64,000 nt of DNA from Diaphorobacter limosus (lineage in GTDB: Bacteria > Pseudomonadota > Gammaproteobacteria > Burkholderiales > Burkholderiaceae_C). Made by a program: the position numbers and the translations under genes. Positions 36,515-47,020 of the stretch are shown here, in pieces. The stretch is from positions 3,623,001 through 3,687,000 of the forward strand of contig NZ_CP136921.1 of the NCBI RefSeq assembly GCF_033100095.1, written 5' to 3'. Under the pieces are notes generated by a model that was not told where the DNA came from, searched no databases, and was given only the letters and a program-made list of their open reading frames with translations. Numbering within the stretch: the first letter of the stretch is position 1; each line of letters starts with the position of its first letter.

Positions 36515-36545
36515 ATTGTAGCACGAAAAAATCGGCACTTTTCAA
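36515..36545 (-). promoter_or_regulatory. Likely promoter of tRNA-Arg
   Basis: On the minus strand TTGAAA (36545-36540) and TACAAT (36520-36515) are separated by 19 bases, with the tRNA 5' end 10 bases downstream. The spacing is slightly long for a sigma-70 promoter. Confidence 0.4.
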
Positions 36546-36646
36546 AAAATCGTCGTTTGGTTGATTCCGGATTCCGGTTGGCCTTGCGACGAAACCGCGA
36601 TTGTAGCGAAGTTTTCTTGCGGTTTTGGCAAGTTCGTGTCGATTCT

Positions 36647-36922
36647 TCAGCGCCGCGTGTAACCCAGGCATGCGCCGGCGTTGGGCAGGCCCTGGCATTC
36701 GCGGTACAGCCTGCGGTCGCGTTCGGCGCTGCTTTCGCCAGAATGGTTCTGTTGGTGCTTGATCTTGACGGAGCGGGATTTCTTGGCCGGGCGGGCCGGG
36801 TTGCTGCTCGCCTCCTGTTTTGCCGGGGCCGCGTGCGCGTTGTGTGTCGCCTGCAGGCACAGGGCCATGACGCAGGCGCCCAGGATATGCGCGGCAACGT
36901 TTCGCGGTACATGCGTGCTCAT
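36647..36922 (-). CDS. Small secreted protein of unknown function
   Basis: 91-residue protein. GGGAGG lies about 6 bases before the ATG at 36922. Signal peptide [24 protein letters not shown], then a basic, Pro/Ser-rich mature part ([18 protein letters not shown]) ending with two cysteines in [19 protein letters not shown] that may form a disulfide. No family recognised. Isolated between tRNA-Arg and rpsO, probably with its own promoter. Confidence 0.7.
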   Translation of the reverse strand: MSTHVPRNVAAHILGACVMALCLQATHNAHAAPAKQEASSNPARPAKKSRSVKIKHQQNHSGESSAERDRRLYRECQGLPNAGACLGYTRR

Positions 36923-37037
36923 TTCGGGCCTCCCTTGGCGCGAGTCGCGCCTATTTGTAAACGCTTGCATCATGCGGTGGAGCATGGCGCAACCGGCACT
37001 GGGAGCCCTCCGGATGGGCGCAAACAGTGACAAGCGA

Positions 37038-37043
37038 TATAAT
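37038..37043 (+). promoter_or_regulatory. Possible -10 element (TATAAT) upstream of rpsO
   Basis: A perfect TATAAT about 105 bp before the rpsO ATG; no good -35 hexamer is seen 16-18 bases upstream. It would give a leader of roughly 100 bases, compatible with the translational autocontrol by S15 known in E. coli. Confidence 0.35.
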
Positions 37044-37148
37044 CAGCCGGTTTTGCATGGTGCAGGACGCACGCCAGGGGTCATTCCAGCCGCTGGCGCA
37101 AGTAAAACCAGGGGTTGCCTGCCATGGCGCTCCGCTCAAGGAAAAATC

Positions 37149-37415
37149 ATGATCGCATCTTCCGTCAAGGCCGAAGTCGTCAAGGCCAACCAGCGCGCCG
37201 AAAACGATACCGGCAGCCCTGAAGTTCAGGTGGCCCTGCTGACCGCCCGCATCAACGAGCTGACTCCCCACTTCAAGCAGCACGCCAAGGACCACCACGG
37301 TCGCCGTGGCCTGTTGCGCATGGTGAGCCGTCGCCGCAAGCTGCTGGACTACCTCAAGGCCAAGGACGCTGACCGCTACACGGCCCTGATCGCCAAGCTG
37401 GGCCTGCGCAAGTAA
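37149..37415 (+). CDS. rpsO: 30S ribosomal protein S15
   Basis: 88-residue S15: [70 protein letters not shown]. It binds 16S rRNA early in small-subunit assembly. GGAAAAATC precedes the ATG. Followed by a terminator and pnp, the classical rpsO-pnp order. Confidence 0.98.
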   Translation: MIASSVKAEVVKANQRAENDTGSPEVQVALLTARINELTPHFKQHAKDHHGRRGLLRMVSRRRKLLDYLKAKDADRYTALIAKLGLRK

Positions 37416-37434
37416 GCCTTGCGATAGCCCGAAG

Positions 37435-37468
37435 CGCCTGAGTTAGCTTGCTAGCTCAGGCGTTTTTT
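37435..37468 (+). terminator. Terminator between rpsO and pnp
   Basis: CGCCTGAG (37435-37442) pairs with CTCAGGCG (37455-37462), with an inner TAGC/GCTA extension, followed by TTTTTT. Confidence 0.85.
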
Positions 37469-37528
37469 ACTTTTCCCGGAGGGATGAGCAGAGCGAAGCT
37501 GTGTCATTCCAAACCCGTGCTGACTATG

Positions 37529-37625
37529 TTTTTAGTAGCTAGCAGTGCTGGTCTGGAATGGCATCGCGGTCTGTTTGGCCTCCAAACCCATGCTGTTGGC
37601 GCGCCAACAGCTATTTATTCAGGAG
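37529..37625. repeat. Diverged ~48 bp repeat traces upstream of pnp
   Basis: TTAGTAGCTAGCAGTGCTGG (near 37531) and GCGCGCCAACAGCTATTTATTC (37598-37619) look like the two ends of a repeat pair; the second runs into the AGGAG ribosome-binding site of pnp. Part of the 217 bp rpsO-pnp spacer. Confidence 0.45.
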
Positions 37626-37632
37626 CAAAACT

Positions 37633-39861
37633 ATGACGATGTTCAACAAAGTCACCAAGACCTTCCAGTGGGGCGAGCACACCGTGACCATGGAAACCGG
37701 CGAAATCGCGCGCCAGGCTTCCGGCGCCGTGCTGGTCAACATCGACGACACCGTGGTGCTGGCCACCGTGGTCGCATCCAAGAACGCCAAGCCCGGCCAG
37801 GACTTCTTCCCGCTGACTGTCGATTACATCGAGAAGACCTACGCCGCTGGCAAGATCCCCGGCAGCTTCTTCAAGCGCGAAGCCAAGCCGTCCGAGCTGG
37901 AGACGCTGACTTCCCGCCTGATCGACCGCCCGATCCGCCCGCTGTTCCCCGAAGGCTTCTACAACGAAGTCCACGTGGTCATCCACACCATCTCGCTCAA
38001 CCCCGAGGTGGACGCCGACATCGCCGCCATGATCGCCACCAGCGCCGCGCTGGCTGTGTCGGGCATCCCGTTCAACGGCCCGATTGGCGCCGCGCGCGTG
38101 GGCTATGTCAACGGTGAATATGTGCTCAACCCCGGCCAGACGGCGCGCAAGAGCAGCCAGATGGACCTGGTCGTCGCCGGCACCGAGGCCGCCGTGCTGA
38201 TGGTCGAGTCCGAAGCGCAGCAGCTGCCCGAAGACGTGATGCTGGGCGCCGTGGTCTATGGCCACGAGCAAAGCCAGACCGCCATCAACGCCATCCACGA
38301 GCTGGTGCGTGACGCCGGCAAGCCGGTGTGGGACTGGAAGGCCGAGGCCAAGGACGAGGCCCTGATCGCCAAGGTGGGCGAGCTGGCCGAAGAAAAACTG
38401 CGCGCCGCCTACCAAAACCGCAACAAGCAGCTGCGCACCCAGGCCTGCCGCGAGGCCTACGCCGCCACCAAGGCGGCGCTGACCGAGCAGGGCGTGGCGT
38501 TTGACGGCGTCAAGGTCGACAACATGCTGTTCGACATCGAAGCGCGCATCGTGCGTGGCCAGATTCTGGCTGGCGAGCCGCGCATCGACGGCCGCGACAC
38601 GCGCACCGTGCGTGCTATCGAAATCCGCAGCAGCGTGCTGCCGCGCACCCACGGCTCGGCCCTGTTCACGCGCGGCGAAACGCAGGCGCTGGTGGTCTCG
38701 ACGCTCGGCACCGAGCGCGACGCGCAGCGCATTGACGCACTGGCTGGCGAGTTCGAAGACCGCTTCCTGTTCCACTACAACATGCCTCCCTTTGCCACCG
38801 GCGAAGTGGGTCGCATGGGCTCGACCAAGCGCCGCGAAGTCGGCCACGGCCGCCTGGCCAAGCGCGCCCTGGTGGCCTGTCTGCCGAGCAAGGAAGAGTT
38901 CCCCTACACCATCCGCGTGGTGTCCGAGATCACCGAGTCCAACGGCTCGTCTTCCATGGCCTCGGTCTGCGGCGGCTGCCTGTCGATGATGGACGCCGGC
39001 GTGCCCATGAAGGCGCATGTGGCCGGCATCGCCATGGGCCTCATCAAAGAGGAAAACAAGTTCGCCGTGCTGACCGACATCCTGGGCGATGAGGATCACC
39101 TGGGCGACATGGACTTCAAGGTGGCCGGTACCACCGCCGGTATCACGGCGCTGCAGATGGACATCAAGATCCAGGGCATCACCAAGGAAATCATGCAAGT
39201 CGCCCTGGCCCAGGCCAAGGAAGCGCGCATGCACATCCTGGCCAAGATGCAGGAAGCCATGGGCGAGGCCAAGGCCGAGATCAGCAGCTTTGCGCCCAAG
39301 CTGTTCACCATGAAGATCAACCCCGAGAAGATCCGCGACGTGATCGGCAAGGGCGGCGCCACCATCCGCGCGCTGTGCGACGAAACGGGCTGCCAGATCA
39401 ACATCGAGGAAGACGGCACCATCACCATCGCTGCCACCGAGGCCGCCAAGGCCGACGAGGCCAAGCGCCGCATCGAGGAGATCACCGCCGAAGTTGAAAT
39501 CGGCAAGGTCTACGAAGGCCCGATCACCAAGATCCTGGACTTCGGCGCCCTGGTCAACGTGCTGCCGGGCAAGGATGGCCTGCTGCACATCAGCCAGATC
39601 GCGCACGAGCGCGTGGAAAAGGTCACCGACTACCTGCAGGAAGGCCAGATCGTGCGCGTCAAGGCGCTGGAGGCCGACGACAAGGGCCGCATCAAGCTGT
39701 CGATGAAGGCACTGATTGAGCGCCCCGCCGGCATGCCCGAGCGCGAACCGCGTGAGCCGCGCGAGTACCGCGAGCGTGCCCCGCGCGCGCCGCGTGAAAA
39801 CCGCGAGCCGCGTGAGCCTCGCGCCGAGCGTGCCGAGCAGGATCAGCCGACGCAGGAGTAA
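37633..39861 (+). CDS. pnp: Polyribonucleotide nucleotidyltransferase (PNPase)
   Basis: 742-residue phosphorolytic 3'-5' exonuclease. Two RNase PH-like cores (about 1-230 and 300-540; [49 protein letters not shown]), a KH domain ([19 protein letters not shown]..) and an S1 domain ([33 protein letters not shown]). The C-terminal ~40 residues are Arg/Glu/Pro repeats (REPREPRE), longer than in E. coli, a probable RNA- or protein-binding tail. AGGAG lies 8 bases before the ATG at 37633. Confidence 0.98.
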   Translation: MTMFNKVTKTFQWGEHTVTMETGEIARQASGAVLVNIDDTVVLATVVASKNAKPGQDFFPLTVDYIEKTYAAGKIPGSFFKREAKPSELETLTSRLIDRPIRPLFPEGFYNEVHVVIHTISLNPEVDADIAAMIATSAALAVSGIPFNGPIGAARVGYVNGEYVLNPGQTARKSSQMDLVVAGTEAAVLMVESEAQQLPEDVMLGAVVYGHEQSQTAINAIHELVRDAGKPVWDWKAEAKDEALIAKVGELAEEKLRAAYQNRNKQLRTQACREAYAATKAALTEQGVAFDGVKVDNMLFDIEARIVRGQILAGEPRIDGRDTRTVRAIEIRSSVLPRTHGSALFTRGETQALVVSTLGTERDAQRIDALAGEFEDRFLFHYNMPPFATGEVGRMGSTKRREVGHGRLAKRALVACLPSKEEFPYTIRVVSEITESNGSSSMASVCGGCLSMMDAGVPMKAHVAGIAMGLIKEENKFAVLTDILGDEDHLGDMDFKVAGTTAGITALQMDIKIQGITKEIMQVALAQAKEARMHILAKMQEAMGEAKAEISSFAPKLFTMKINPEKIRDVIGKGGATIRALCDETGCQINIEEDGTITIAATEAAKADEAKRRIEEITAEVEIGKVYEGPITKILDFGALVNVLPGKDGLLHISQIAHERVEKVTDYLQEGQIVRVKALEADDKGRIKLSMKALIERPAGMPEREPREPREYRERAPRAPRENREPREPRAERAEQDQPTQE

Positions 39862-39870
39862 GCAGGTCGC

Positions 39871-39952
39871 GTGGCAGTTGCTATTGAAAAATGAGCTGCT
39901 TGCGCTTGCTTAGTGGGCGCAAGCAGCCATTTTGGCTTGAAATTTATGCGGT
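39871..39952. repeat. Dispersed repeat with strong hairpin after pnp (possible terminator)
   Basis: GCTGCTTGCGC (39895-39905) / GCGCAAGCAGC (39917-39927) form an 11-bp stem followed by CATTTTGG. The flanks (GTTGCTATTGAAAAATGAGCTGC) match the dispersed repeat family. It probably ends pnp transcription. Confidence 0.65.
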
Positions 39953-39961
39953 GAATTGACA

Positions 39962-40954
39962 ATGCAAGCGGTAGAAATCACGGCCTTTGGTGCGCCTGAG
40001 GTGCTGCGTTTGGGCGAGCGCCCAGTGCCTATGGCGGGGGTGGGCGAGCTGCTCATCCGCGTGGCGGCCAGCGGTGTCAATCGCCCCGATGTGCTGCAGC
40101 GCAAGGGGCATTACGCACCGCCTGCCGGTGCCTCGGACCTGCCGGGGCTGGAGGTCGCGGGCGTCATCGAGTCGGGTGACGCGGCGGCCCTGGCCGCGGC
40201 CGGCTTCGCTGTGGGCGATCGCGTCTGCGCGCTGGTGGCTGGTGGCGGCTATGCCGAATATTGCGTGGCCCCGGTGGCGCAATGCCTGCCGGTTCCCGCT
40301 GGCCTGTCCGACGTCGAGGCGGCCTCGCTGCCCGAGACCTTCTTCACCGTGTGGAGCAATGTCTTCGACCGCGCACGCCTGCAGGCAGGCGAGACCCTGC
40401 TGGTGCAGGGCGGCAGCAGCGGCATAGGCGTCACGGCGATTCAGCTGGCGCGCGCGCGCGGCGCCACGGTCATCGTCACCGCGGGCAGCGACGAAAAATG
40501 CGCCGCCTGTCTGGCGCTGGGCGCGCACCATGCCATCAACTACCAGGCGCAGGACTTTGTCGCCGAGGTGCAGCACATCACCGAGGGGCGTGGCGTGGAT
40601 GTGGTGCTGGACATGGTCGCCGGTCCCTACATCGCGCGCGAGGTGGAATGCCTGGCCGAGGACGGGCGCATCGTCATCATCGCCGTGCAGGGCGGAGTGA
40701 AGGCCGAATTCAACGCGGCGCTGGTGCTGCGCAGGCGCCTGGTGATCACCGGCTCCACGCTGCGCCCGCGCCCTGTGGCTTTCAAGGCTGCGATCGCCCA
40801 GGCCCTGCGCGAGCAGGTCTGGCCGCTGCTGGCGTCTGGAGCCATCAAGCCCGTCATTCACAGCACCTTTGCCGCGGCCGATGCGGCCCAGGCACATGCG
40901 CTGATGGAGTCGAACCAACATATAGGCAAGATTGTTTTGAGGTGGACGACATGA
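39962..40954 (+). CDS. NAD(P)H quinone oxidoreductase, zinc-independent MDR family (PIG3-like)
   Basis: 330-residue medium-chain dehydrogenase/reductase. The N-terminal GroES-like domain ends around 115; the Rossmann motif [19 protein letters not shown] (about 146-164) binds NADPH. The start is the ATG at 39962 ([21 protein letters not shown]); a TTG six bases earlier is ignored. No zinc-ligand cysteines. Such enzymes reduce quinones or similar electrophiles. The stop overlaps the tpiA ATG (ATGA), so the two are co-translated, although the metabolic link is not obvious. Confidence 0.9.
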   Translation: MQAVEITAFGAPEVLRLGERPVPMAGVGELLIRVAASGVNRPDVLQRKGHYAPPAGASDLPGLEVAGVIESGDAAALAAAGFAVGDRVCALVAGGGYAEYCVAPVAQCLPVPAGLSDVEAASLPETFFTVWSNVFDRARLQAGETLLVQGGSSGIGVTAIQLARARGATVIVTAGSDEKCAACLALGAHHAINYQAQDFVAEVQHITEGRGVDVVLDMVAGPYIAREVECLAEDGRIVIIAVQGGVKAEFNAALVLRRRLVITGSTLRPRPVAFKAAIAQALREQVWPLLASGAIKPVIHSTFAAADAAQAHALMESNQHIGKIVLRWTT

Positions 40955-41712
40955 CTCAGATAAAGAAACTCATCGCCGGCAACTGGAAGATGAACGGCAG
41001 CCTGCAGGCCAACGCCGCACTGCTGCAGGGCTTGCGTGGCGGCCTGGGCCAGCCGGCCTGCAACGTCGCCGTGGCCGTGCCGGCGCCCTACCTGGCGCAG
41101 GTGCAGGCGCTGGTCGCGGGATCAAGCATTGCGCTGGCGGCGCAGGATGTCTCGCAGCATGAATCGGGTGCCTACACGGGCGAGACATCGGCGGCCATGC
41201 TGCGCGACTTCGGCGCGCGCTATGTGCTGGTGGGCCATTCTGAGCGCCGCCAATACCATGGCGAAACCGATGCCGTGGTGGCCGCCAAGGCTCAGCGTGC
41301 GCTGGCCGCGGGCATCACGCCCATCGTCTGCGTGGGTGAAACGCTGGAGCAGCGCGAGGCGGGTCAGACCGAGGCGGTGGTCAAGCGCCAGCTGGCGGCG
41401 GTGATCCAGGCCAACGGCCATTGCATCAGCGAGATTGTGGTCGCCTACGAGCCTGTCTGGGCCATTGGCACCGGTCGCACGGCGACGCCGGAGCAGGCCC
41501 AGGCCGTGCATGCCGTGCTGCGTGCCCAACTGGCGGCCGCCACCGAGCAGGCAGCGCGCATACCGCTGCTGTATGGCGGCAGCATGAATGCGGCGAATGC
41601 GGCGCAGTTGCTGGCGCAGCCGGACATCGATGGTGGCCTGGTCGGCGGTGCCTCGCTCAAGGCCGAAGACTTTTTGCAAACTATTGCTGCAGCGCAGACC
41701 AATAAAGCGTAA
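40951..41712 (+). CDS. tpiA: Triosephosphate isomerase
   Basis: 253-residue TIM-barrel enzyme interconverting dihydroxyacetone phosphate and glyceraldehyde-3-phosphate. Catalytic Lys in AGNWKMNGS (Lys13), His in VGHSERR (near 95), Glu in [17 protein letters not shown] (near 167), phosphate loop [11 protein letters not shown]. The last ~11 residues ([10 protein letters not shown]) and the TAA are encoded by a copy of the dispersed repeat, so the native C-terminus may have been replaced. Upstream of secG, the usual order. Confidence 0.97.
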   Translation: MTQIKKLIAGNWKMNGSLQANAALLQGLRGGLGQPACNVAVAVPAPYLAQVQALVAGSSIALAAQDVSQHESGAYTGETSAAMLRDFGARYVLVGHSERRQYHGETDAVVAAKAQRALAAGITPIVCVGETLEQREAGQTEAVVKRQLAAVIQANGHCISEIVVAYEPVWAIGTGRTATPEQAQAVHAVLRAQLAAATEQAARIPLLYGGSMNAANAAQLLAQPDIDGGLVGGASLKAEDFLQTIAAAQTNKA

Positions 41713-41727
41713 GCAGCTATCAGTTGA
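41681..41727. repeat. ~48 bp repeat overlapping the tpiA stop
   Basis: Minus strand: TGATAGCTGCTTACGCTTTATTGG..GCGCTGCAGCAATAG. It overlaps the last codons and stop of tpiA and ends at the secG ribosome-binding region (GAGGAG). Confidence 0.65.
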
Positions 41728-41741
41728 GGAGCTAACCAAGC

Positions 41742-42116
41742 ATGAATGCAATCGTGAACATCATTCTGGCCGTGCAGATGCTGACGGCCCTGGGCATGAT
41801 CGGCCTGATCCTGATCCAGCATGGCAAGGGTGCCGACATGGGCGCCGCGTTTGGCAGTGGCAGCGCCGGCAGCCTGTTTGGCGCCAGCGGCAGCGCCAAC
41901 TTCTTGTCGCGTAGCACGGCGGCCCTGGCTACCGTGTTCTTCGTGGCCACGCTGGCCCTGGCCTATTTCGGCAATCAGCGTGCGCCAAGCACGGGCAGCG
42001 TGCTGGAGACACCGGCCGCAGCAGTGCCCGCCAGCAGCACGGCGCCAGCCGATGCAGCGGTGCCCGCATCAGCGGCGGAACCGGCATCTGGTGCGGCGCA
42101 AATCCCAACCAAATGA
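41742..42116 (+). CDS. secG: Protein-export membrane protein SecG
   Basis: 124-residue subunit of the SecYEG translocon with two membrane segments: IVNIILAVQMLTALGMIGLILIQ and TAALATVFFVATLALAYFG, joined by the conserved GKGADMGAAFGSGSAGSLFGASGSANFLSR loop. The C-terminal Ala/Pro/Ser-rich tail (about 85-124) is longer than in E. coli (110 residues) but common in Betaproteobacteria. GAGGAG precedes the ATG. Confidence 0.95.
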   Translation: MNAIVNIILAVQMLTALGMIGLILIQHGKGADMGAAFGSGSAGSLFGASGSANFLSRSTAALATVFFVATLALAYFGNQRAPSTGSVLETPAAAVPASSTAPADAAVPASAAEPASGAAQIPTK

Positions 42117-42153
42117 GCATGCAAGAGGCGTAGCAAAAAAGCGCCTCCATGCT

Positions 42154-42181
42154 TTGTGACAGGGTTTTTCCGGGGTAGAAT
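42154..42181 (+). promoter_or_regulatory. Likely sigma-70 promoter of tRNA-Leu (and possibly nuo)
   Basis: TTGTGA (42154-42159) and TAGAAT (42176-42181) with a 16-base spacer; the tRNA starts about 65 bases downstream. Confidence 0.45.
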
Positions 42182-42245
42182 CCCCGGCTGACTGGAAAGC
42201 AAAAACCGTCCCATCGGTCCTCAAGCCATCCAGATGCATACAGCA

Positions 42246-42330
42246 GCCGTCGTGGTGAAATTGGTAGACACGCTATCTTGAGGGGGTAGTGGCGAAAGCT
42301 GTGCGAGTTCGAGTCTCGCCGACGGCACCA
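42246..42330 (+). tRNA. tRNA-Leu (GAG anticodon)
   Basis: 85-base class II tRNA with a long variable arm: acceptor GCCGTCG/CGACGGC, anticodon loop TTGAGGG with anticodon GAG, variable arm TGGCGAAAGCTGT, T arm GCGAGTTCGAGTCTCGC, encoded CCA. It lies directly before the nuo operon, as in related genomes. Confidence 0.97.
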
Positions 42331-42340
42331 AATAAAAAGG

Positions 42341-42383
42341 CCGCCTCACGGGCCCGCAGTGCGAGCTGTGTGAGGCGGTTTCA
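42341..42383 (+). terminator. Hairpin between tRNA-Leu and nuoA
   Basis: CCGCCTCAC (42341-42349) pairs with GTGAGGCGG (42370-42378), followed by a short T tract. A partial terminator or processing hairpin ahead of the nuo operon. Confidence 0.6.
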
Positions 42384-42401
42384 CCGGCGAGAGCGGCATA
42401 G

Positions 42402-42761
42402 ATGAACCTCGATCAATACCTCCCAGTTCTCTTGTTCATCTTGGTTGGCGTCGGTGTCGGCGTCGTGCCCCTTGTGTTGGGCTATGTGCTGGGCCCCAAT
42501 CGCCCCGACCCGGCAAAAAACTCCCCTTACGAATGTGGCTTCGAGGCCTTTGACGATGCGCGCATGAAGTTCGATGTGCGCTACTACCTCGTGGCCATTT
42601 TGTTCATTCTGTTTGACCTCGAAATCGCCTTTCTGTTCCCCTGGGCCGTGGCCTTGCAGGATGTGGGGATGACGGGTTTCGTGGCGGTCGTGATTTTCCT
42701 GGCCATCCTGGTCATAGGTTTTGCCTACGAGTGGAAAAAGGGCGCCCTGGATTGGGAATGA
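42402..42761 (+). CDS. nuoA: NADH-quinone oxidoreductase subunit A
   Basis: 119-residue membrane subunit, first of the 14-gene complex I operon. Three membrane segments; conserved [44 protein letters not shown]. Complex I oxidises NADH, reduces quinone and pumps protons. Confidence 0.98.
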   Translation: MNLDQYLPVLLFILVGVGVGVVPLVLGYVLGPNRPDPAKNSPYECGFEAFDDARMKFDVRYYLVAILFILFDLEIAFLFPWAVALQDVGMTGFVAVVIFLAILVIGFAYEWKKGALDWE

Positions 42762-42786
42762 GCGGCGCTACACAAGGAATGACGCA

Positions 42787-43266
42787 ATGATTGAAGGTGT
42801 GATGAAGGAAGGCTTTGTCACCACGAGCTACGACGCTGTGGTGAACTGGGCCAAGACCGGATCCATTTGGCCCGTCACGTTCGGCCTCGCCTGCTGTGCG
42901 GTGGAGATGATGCATGCGGCGGCGGCGCGCTATGACCTGGCGCGGTTTGGTGCCGAGGTGTTCCGCGCCAGCCCGCGCCAGTCCGACCTGATGATTGTTG
43001 CTGGCACGCTGTGCAACAAGATGGCGCCCGCCTTGCGCAAGGTCTATGACCAGATGGCCGAGCCGCGCTGGGTGATCTCCATGGGCTCTTGCGCCAATGG
43101 CGGTGGCTACTATCACTACAGCTATTCCGTGGTGCGTGGCTGCGACCGCGTGGTGCCGGTGGACGTGTACGTGCCGGGCTGCCCGCCTACGGCCGAGGCG
43201 CTGATCTACGGCATCATCCAGCTGCAGCAGAAGATCCGCCGAACCCAGACCATTGCGCGTGTTTGA
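42787..43266 (+). CDS. nuoB: NADH-quinone oxidoreductase subunit B
   Basis: 159-residue peripheral subunit carrying cluster N2, the last Fe-S centre before quinone. Ligands C36 and C37 (GLACCAVEM), C102 ([10 protein letters not shown]) and C132 (VPGCPPT). Start at ATG 42787; upstream in-frame codons overlap nuoA. Confidence 0.98.
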   Translation: MIEGVMKEGFVTTSYDAVVNWAKTGSIWPVTFGLACCAVEMMHAAAARYDLARFGAEVFRASPRQSDLMIVAGTLCNKMAPALRKVYDQMAEPRWVISMGSCANGGGYYHYSYSVVRGCDRVVPVDVYVPGCPPTAEALIYGIIQLQQKIRRTQTIARV

Positions 43267-43275
43267 GGGGACTTG

Positions 43276-43884
43276 ATGACCGACTTTGCCATTCACCCTG
43301 AGAAGCTGCGCGAGGCCGTGGCGGCCGCGCTGGGCGACAAGGTGCGCGATATCGCGCTGGCGCTCGATGAGCTCACCGTCGTGGTTGCCGCTGGTGACTA
43401 TCTGGATGTCATGCAGACTTTGCGTGATGCACCGCAATGCCGTTTCGAACAGCTCATCGATCTGTGTGGCGTGGACTATTCGACATACCGTGAAGTAGGC
43501 ACAGACGGCTTGCGCTATGCGGTGGTGTCGCATCTGCTGTCGGTGTCGCTGAATCAGCGTGTGCGCGTGAAGGTGTTCTGCCCGGATGACGACTTCCCGG
43601 TGATTCCCTCCGTGACCGACATCTGGAGCGGCGCCAACTGGTTCGAGCGCGAGGCTTTCGACCTCTTCGGCATCGTTTTCGATGGCCACAACGACCTGCG
43701 CCGCATCCTGACCGACTACGGTTTCATCGGCCATCCATTCCGCAAGGATTTCCCCCTGTCGGGTCATGTGGAGATGCGCTACGACCCCGAGCAGTGTCGC
43801 GTGATATACGAGCCCGTGACCATAGAGCCGCGCGAGATCACTCCGCGCATCATCCGCGAAGAAAAATACGGAGGCCTGCACTGA
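43276..43884 (+). CDS. nuoC: NADH-quinone oxidoreductase subunit C
   Basis: 202-residue 30 kDa subunit of the connecting fragment. Conserved [47 protein letters not shown]. Separate from nuoD, not fused as in E. coli. The ATG at 43276 is preferred to the TTG at 43273. Confidence 0.98.
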   Translation: MTDFAIHPEKLREAVAAALGDKVRDIALALDELTVVVAAGDYLDVMQTLRDAPQCRFEQLIDLCGVDYSTYREVGTDGLRYAVVSHLLSVSLNQRVRVKVFCPDDDFPVIPSVTDIWSGANWFEREAFDLFGIVFDGHNDLRRILTDYGFIGHPFRKDFPLSGHVEMRYDPEQCRVIYEPVTIEPREITPRIIREEKYGGLH

Positions 43885-43911
43885 GGCGGCGCGCTGCCCA
43901 GGTGTTTGAAC

Positions 43912-45165
43912 ATGGCTGATATCAAGAACTACTCCCTGAACTTCGGGCCGCAGCATCCTGCCGCGCACGGTGTGTTGCGCCTGGTGCTGGAACTCGACGG
44001 CGAGGTGGTGCAGCGTGCCGACCCCCATGTGGGCCTGCTCCATCGTGCGACCGAGAAGCTCGCCGAGCACAAGACCTATATCCAGTCGTTGCCCTATATG
44101 GACAGGCTGGACTACGTGTCCATGATGTGCAACGAACAGGCCTACTGCCTGGCCATAGAGAAGCTGCTGGGTATCGAGGTACCGCTGCGCGCCAAGTACA
44201 TTCGCACCATGTTTGGCGAGATCACGCGCCTGCTCAACCACCTGATGTGGCTGGGCTCGAATGGTATGGATTTGGGCGCATCCACCGTGCTCATGTACAC
44301 CTTCCGCGAGCGCGAGGTCTTGTTCGATATGTACGAGGCTGTGTCTGGCGCGCGCATGCATGCCGCCTACTATCGCCCGGGTGGGGTGTACCGCGACCTG
44401 CCTGACAGCATGGCGCAACTCAAGCCCAGCAAGGTGCGCAGTGCCAAGGCCACGGAGCAATTCAACAGCAACCGCCAGGGCTCGCTGCTGGACTACATCG
44501 AGGACTTCTGCGCCAAGTTCCCCAACCTGGTGGATGAATACGAAACCCTGCTGACCGAGAACCGCATCTGGAAGCAGCGCACCGTGGGCATTGGCGTGGT
44601 CTCGGCCGAGCGCGCCCTGAATCTGGGCATGACCGGTGTGATGCTGCGCGGCTCCGGCGTAGCCTGGGATTTGCGCAAGAAGCAACCCTACGACGCTTAC
44701 GACCGCGTCGATTTCGATGTCCCGCTGGGCAAGAACGGCGACTGTTACGATCGCTACCTGGTGCGCGTGGAAGAAATGCGCCAGTCCAACCGCATCATTC
44801 AGCAATGCGCGAAGTGGCTGCGTGCCAACCCGGGCCCGGTCATTGTGGACAACTACAAGGTGGCACCCCCGCCGCGCGAGCGCATGAAGACCGGCATGGA
44901 GGATCTGATCCACCACTTCAAGTTGTTCTCCGAGGGCTTCAAGGTGCCCGAGGGCGAGGCCTATGCCGCGGTCGAGCACCCCAAGGGTGAATTTGGCATC
45001 TACATCGTGAGTGATGGTGCCAACAAGCCATATCGCCTGAAGATCCGCGCCCCTGGGTTTGCCCACCTGTCGGCATATGACGAGTTGACGCGCGGCCACA
45101 TGATTGCCGATGCCGTGGCCGTCATCGGCACCATGGATATCGTGTTCGGAGAGATTGACCGATGA
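43912..45165 (+). CDS. nuoD: NADH-quinone oxidoreductase subunit D
   Basis: 417-residue 49 kDa subunit that forms the quinone pocket with Nuo[23 protein letters not shown] at the start, [12 protein letters not shown], and DPCVACTER-equivalent region replaced by the family's [31 protein letters not shown] end. The ATG at 43912 is used rather than a TTG six bases earlier. The stop overlaps the nuoE ATG. Confidence 0.97.
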   Translation: MADIKNYSLNFGPQHPAAHGVLRLVLELDGEVVQRADPHVGLLHRATEKLAEHKTYIQSLPYMDRLDYVSMMCNEQAYCLAIEKLLGIEVPLRAKYIRTMFGEITRLLNHLMWLGSNGMDLGASTVLMYTFREREVLFDMYEAVSGARMHAAYYRPGGVYRDLPDSMAQLKPSKVRSAKATEQFNSNRQGSLLDYIEDFCAKFPNLVDEYETLLTENRIWKQRTVGIGVVSAERALNLGMTGVMLRGSGVAWDLRKKQPYDAYDRVDFDVPLGKNGDCYDRYLVRVEEMRQSNRIIQQCAKWLRANPGPVIVDNYKVAPPPRERMKTGMEDLIHHFKLFSEGFKVPEGEAYAAVEHPKGEFGIYIVSDGANKPYRLKIRAPGFAHLSAYDELTRGHMIADAVAVIGTMDIVFGEIDR

Positions 45166-45653
45166 TTACCGAAGCGACCAAGGCGCGCTTTGCGCGCGAA
45201 GTAGCCAAGTACCCGCCTGAACAGAAGCAGTCCGCCGTCATGGCCTGCCTGTCCATCGTGCAGCAGGAGCAGGGCTGGGTCAGCCAGGAAAACGAAGCCG
45301 TGATTGCCGACTACCTGGGCATGCCCGAGATTGCTGTGCATGAAGTCACGACCTTCTACAACATGTACAACCAGCAACCCGTGGGCAAGTACAAGCTGGC
45401 GGTGTGCACCAATTTGCCGTGCCAGCTGCGTGGCGGCAACCAGGCCCTGCATCACCTTGAAGCCAAGCTCGGAATCGAGATGGGAGAGACCACGCCGGAC
45501 GGCATGTTCACCCTGCAGCAATGCGAATGCCTGGGTGCCTGTGCGGACGCGCCGGCCATGCTGGTGAGTGACCGTCACATGTGCAGTTTCATGGACAACG
45601 ACAAGCTCGACCAATTGGTCGACGGCTTGCGCGCTGCGGAGGGCCAGCAATGA
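45162..45653 (+). CDS. nuoE: NADH-quinone oxidoreductase subunit E
   Basis: 163-residue 24 kDa thioredoxin-like subunit with a [2Fe-2S] cluster (N1a). The four cysteines are in CTNLPC and CECLGAC. Overlaps nuoD and nuoF by ATGA junctions, indicating coupled synthesis. Confidence 0.97.
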   Translation: MITEATKARFAREVAKYPPEQKQSAVMACLSIVQQEQGWVSQENEAVIADYLGMPEIAVHEVTTFYNMYNQQPVGKYKLAVCTNLPCQLRGGNQALHHLEAKLGIEMGETTPDGMFTLQQCECLGACADAPAMLVSDRHMCSFMDNDKLDQLVDGLRAAEGQQ

Positions 45654-47011
45654 CCACGGTCGCACAAGTCCTGTCGCAGTTTCAGGCCACGGGCGTTCAG
45701 ACCTGCTTCCATGACCGTCACATCAACCCGCAGATCTACGCGGACTTGAATGGCGGCAACTGGAGCATCAAGGATTACGAAGCGCGCGGTGGTTATGCGG
45801 CACTGCGCAAGATCCTCGGCAAGGATGGCGGGGAAGGCCTGACGCAGGATCAGGTGATTGCCACGGTCAAGGAATCCGGCCTGCGCGGTCGTGGCGGCGC
45901 GGGTTTTCCCACGGGGCTGAAGTGGAGCTTCATGCCGCGTCAGTTTCCTGGGCAGAAGCATCTGGTGTGCAACTCCGATGAGGGCGAGCCGGGCACCTGC
46001 AAGGACCGCGACATCCTGATGTTCAACCCGCACATCGTCATCGAGGGCATGATCATTGCCGCGTACGCGATGGGTATCTCGCTGGGTTACAACTACATCC
46101 ACGGCGAAATTTTTCAGGTCTACGAACGCTTCGAGGCCGCCCTGGAAGAGGCGCGCGCCGCCGGCTACCTGGGTAACAACATCATGGGCAGCGCCTTCAG
46201 CTTCCAGCTGCACGCGCACCACGGCTTTGGCGCCTACATCTGCGGCGAGGAAACCGCGCTGCTCGAGTCGCTCGAAGGCAAGAAGGGACAGCCGCGCTTC
46301 AAGCCGCCGTTCCCGGCCAGCTTTGGTCTATACGGCAAGCCGACCACCATCAACAACACCGAGACCTTTGCGGCCGTGCCCTGGATCATCAGGAATGGTG
46401 GTCAGGCCTATCTGGAATGCGGCAAGCCGAACAACGGAGGCACCAAGATCTTCTCGGTCTCGGGTGACGTCGAGCGCCCCGGCAACTACGAGATTCCGCT
46501 GGGCACGCCGTTTGCCAAGCTGCTCGAACTCGCAGGCGGCGTGCGCAAGGGGCGCCAGCTCAAGGCGGTGATTCCCGGCGGCTCTTCCTCGCCCGTGTTG
46601 CCTGCTTCCATCATGATGGACTGCACCATGGACTACGACTCCATCGCCAAGGCCGGCTCCATGCTGGGTTCGGGCGCAGTGATCGTCATGGACGATTCGC
46701 GTGACATGGTCGAGTCGCTGGTGCGTCTATCCTATTTCTACATGCACGAATCATGCGGTCAGTGCACACCCTGCCGCGAGGGCACGGGCTGGCTGTGGCG
46801 CGTGGTGCACCGCATCCAGCACGGCCAGGGCCGCGAGGAAGACATCGAGCTGCTCGACAACGTGGCGTTCAACATCATGGGGCGCACCATCTGTGCGCTG
46901 GGCGACGCGGCTGCCATGCCTGTGCGCGCCATGATCAAGCATTTCCGCCACGAGTTCGTGGCCAAGATCGAGGCCGCGGTCAAGCAGGGCACCTCCGCCG
47001 CCCGCGTGTGA
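45650..47011 (+). CDS. nuoF: NADH-quinone oxidoreductase subunit F
   Basis: 453-residue flavoprotein that binds NADH and [18 protein letters not shown] is the NADH site, [15 protein letters not shown] and [10 protein letters not shown] the FMN region, and [12 protein letters not shown] holds the N3 [4Fe-4S] cluster, with a fourth Cys in [10 protein letters not shown]. Start ATG 45650 overlaps the nuoE stop. Confidence 0.98.
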   Translation: MTTVAQVLSQFQATGVQTCFHDRHINPQIYADLNGGNWSIKDYEARGGYAALRKILGKDGGEGLTQDQVIATVKESGLRGRGGAGFPTGLKWSFMPRQFPGQKHLVCNSDEGEPGTCKDRDILMFNPHIVIEGMIIAAYAMGISLGYNYIHGEIFQVYERFEAALEEARAAGYLGNNIMGSAFSFQLHAHHGFGAYICGEETALLESLEGKKGQPRFKPPFPASFGLYGKPTTINNTETFAAVPWIIRNGGQAYLECGKPNNGGTKIFSVSGDVERPGNYEIPLGTPFAKLLELAGGVRKGRQLKAVIPGGSSSPVLPASIMMDCTMDYDSIAKAGSMLGSGAVIVMDDSRDMVESLVRLSYFYMHESCGQCTPCREGTGWLWRVVHRIQHGQGREEDIELLDNVAFNIMGRTICALGDAAAMPVRAMIKHFRHEFVAKIEAAVKQGTSAARV

Positions 47012-47020
47012 GAAAAGCAT

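Noticed and set aside
37615..39606. 663-residue antisense frame across pnp
   Set aside because: Composition (His/Gln/Gly-rich, no motifs) is that of a shadow frame of a GC-rich gene; pnp is fully conserved on the other strand.
42125..42147. GAGGCG/CGCCTC hairpin after secG as a terminator
   Set aside because: The 6-bp stem has a long loop and no T run downstream on the plus strand.
42712..45099. 795-residue antisense frame across nuoB-nuoD
   Set aside because: Shadow of well-conserved nuo genes; no recognisable domain or start context.
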